From CAZSHX01 sp964606895 (GTDB taxonomy: Bacteria > Bacteroidota > Ignavibacteria > Kapaibacteriales > UBA2268), in assembly GCA_964606895.1 (NCBI GenBank), contig CAZSHX010000020.1, positions 1 to 60,467 of the forward strand: 60,467 nucleotides of DNA. Reading direction: 5' to 3'. Positions 60,366 to 60,467 of the stretch are shown piece by piece. Each line of letters starts with the position of its first letter. The first letter of the stretch is position 1. The notes beneath the pieces are model-generated. The model saw nothing but the letters and a program-made list of their open reading frames with translations, ran no database searches and was not told where the DNA came from. Position numbers and translations under genes: made by a program.

Positions 60366-60467
60366 CATTATAATATTCGTTAATAACCTAACTTTACCCC
60401 AAAAAATATACACTACAATTGAGTAAATAATTGAAAAATTATTTGTTTATCAACAATTATTGTGTTA

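Overview
This AT-rich window looks like a chromosomal piece of a Bacteroidota/Chlorobi-group bacterium, most likely of the Kapabacteria/Ignavibacteria kind. The evidence is several secreted proteins ending in type IX secretion (T9SS) C-terminal sorting domains, a Bacteroidetes-type three-gene succinate dehydrogenase, an alpha-glucan phosphorylase of the short family, and methylmalonyl-CoA mutase subunits. The placement is an inference from gene content and no marker gene was searched. I saw no rRNA, tRNA, CRISPR array or classical IS transposase.

Layout: 0-2.3 kb is accessory: an excisionase-type HTH protein, a decayed T9SS sorting-domain fragment and a cluster of dispersed repeats. 2.3-7.1 kb is one minus-strand molybdenum cofactor (Moco) operon in transcription order: carboxymuconolactone-decarboxylase-like gene, half-size chromate transporter, moaA, moaC, MOSC protein, moeA, mobA. 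It is preceded by a structured leader RNA with an intrinsic terminator. 7.2-14.7 kb has envelope/secreted proteins (OmpA-like, WD40, two T9SS cargo proteins), a DUF2283 gene and a second repeat cluster. 14.9-18.3 kb has lysC-lysA and a dCMP deaminase. 18.3-26.7 kb has OmpA, FG-GAP/ASPIC, FadL-like and low-complexity lipoprotein genes on the minus strand. 27-32.5 kb has queA and mutA-mutB. 32.7-34.3 kb is a BlaI/BlaR1-type regulatory pair. 34.5-38.7 kb has a GIY-YIG gene nested in palindromic repeats, an RlmI-like methyltransferase, lipoproteins and a third repeat cluster. 38.8-44.3 kb has ptsI-ptsH, tsaC and glgP. 44.3-47 kb has secreted proteins. 47.6-51 kb is sdhCAB. 51-60.4 kb has an LRR protein, an M2 peptidase, a beta-barrel protein, a lipoprotein and two T9SS cargo proteins.

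The housekeeping genes are ordinary. The accessory signals stand out: (1) a 10-base poly-C tract between a well-placed ATG and the body of a T9SS cargo gene at 56.76 kb, in the wrong length for frame, suggesting phase variation; (2) a GIY-YIG ORF bounded by GTCATTCCC palindromes, with an ORF-less copy of the same palindromes at 55.4 kb; (3) a dispersed ~240-bp repeat with GCATC-rich arms in three or more copies; (4) a ladder of four perfect hairpins at ~52-bp spacing; (5) perfect palindromes inserted in frame in T9SS genes; (6) an unassigned leader RNA on the Moco operon; (7) a Cys-rich secreted domain present both fused to and separate from a sorting domain.
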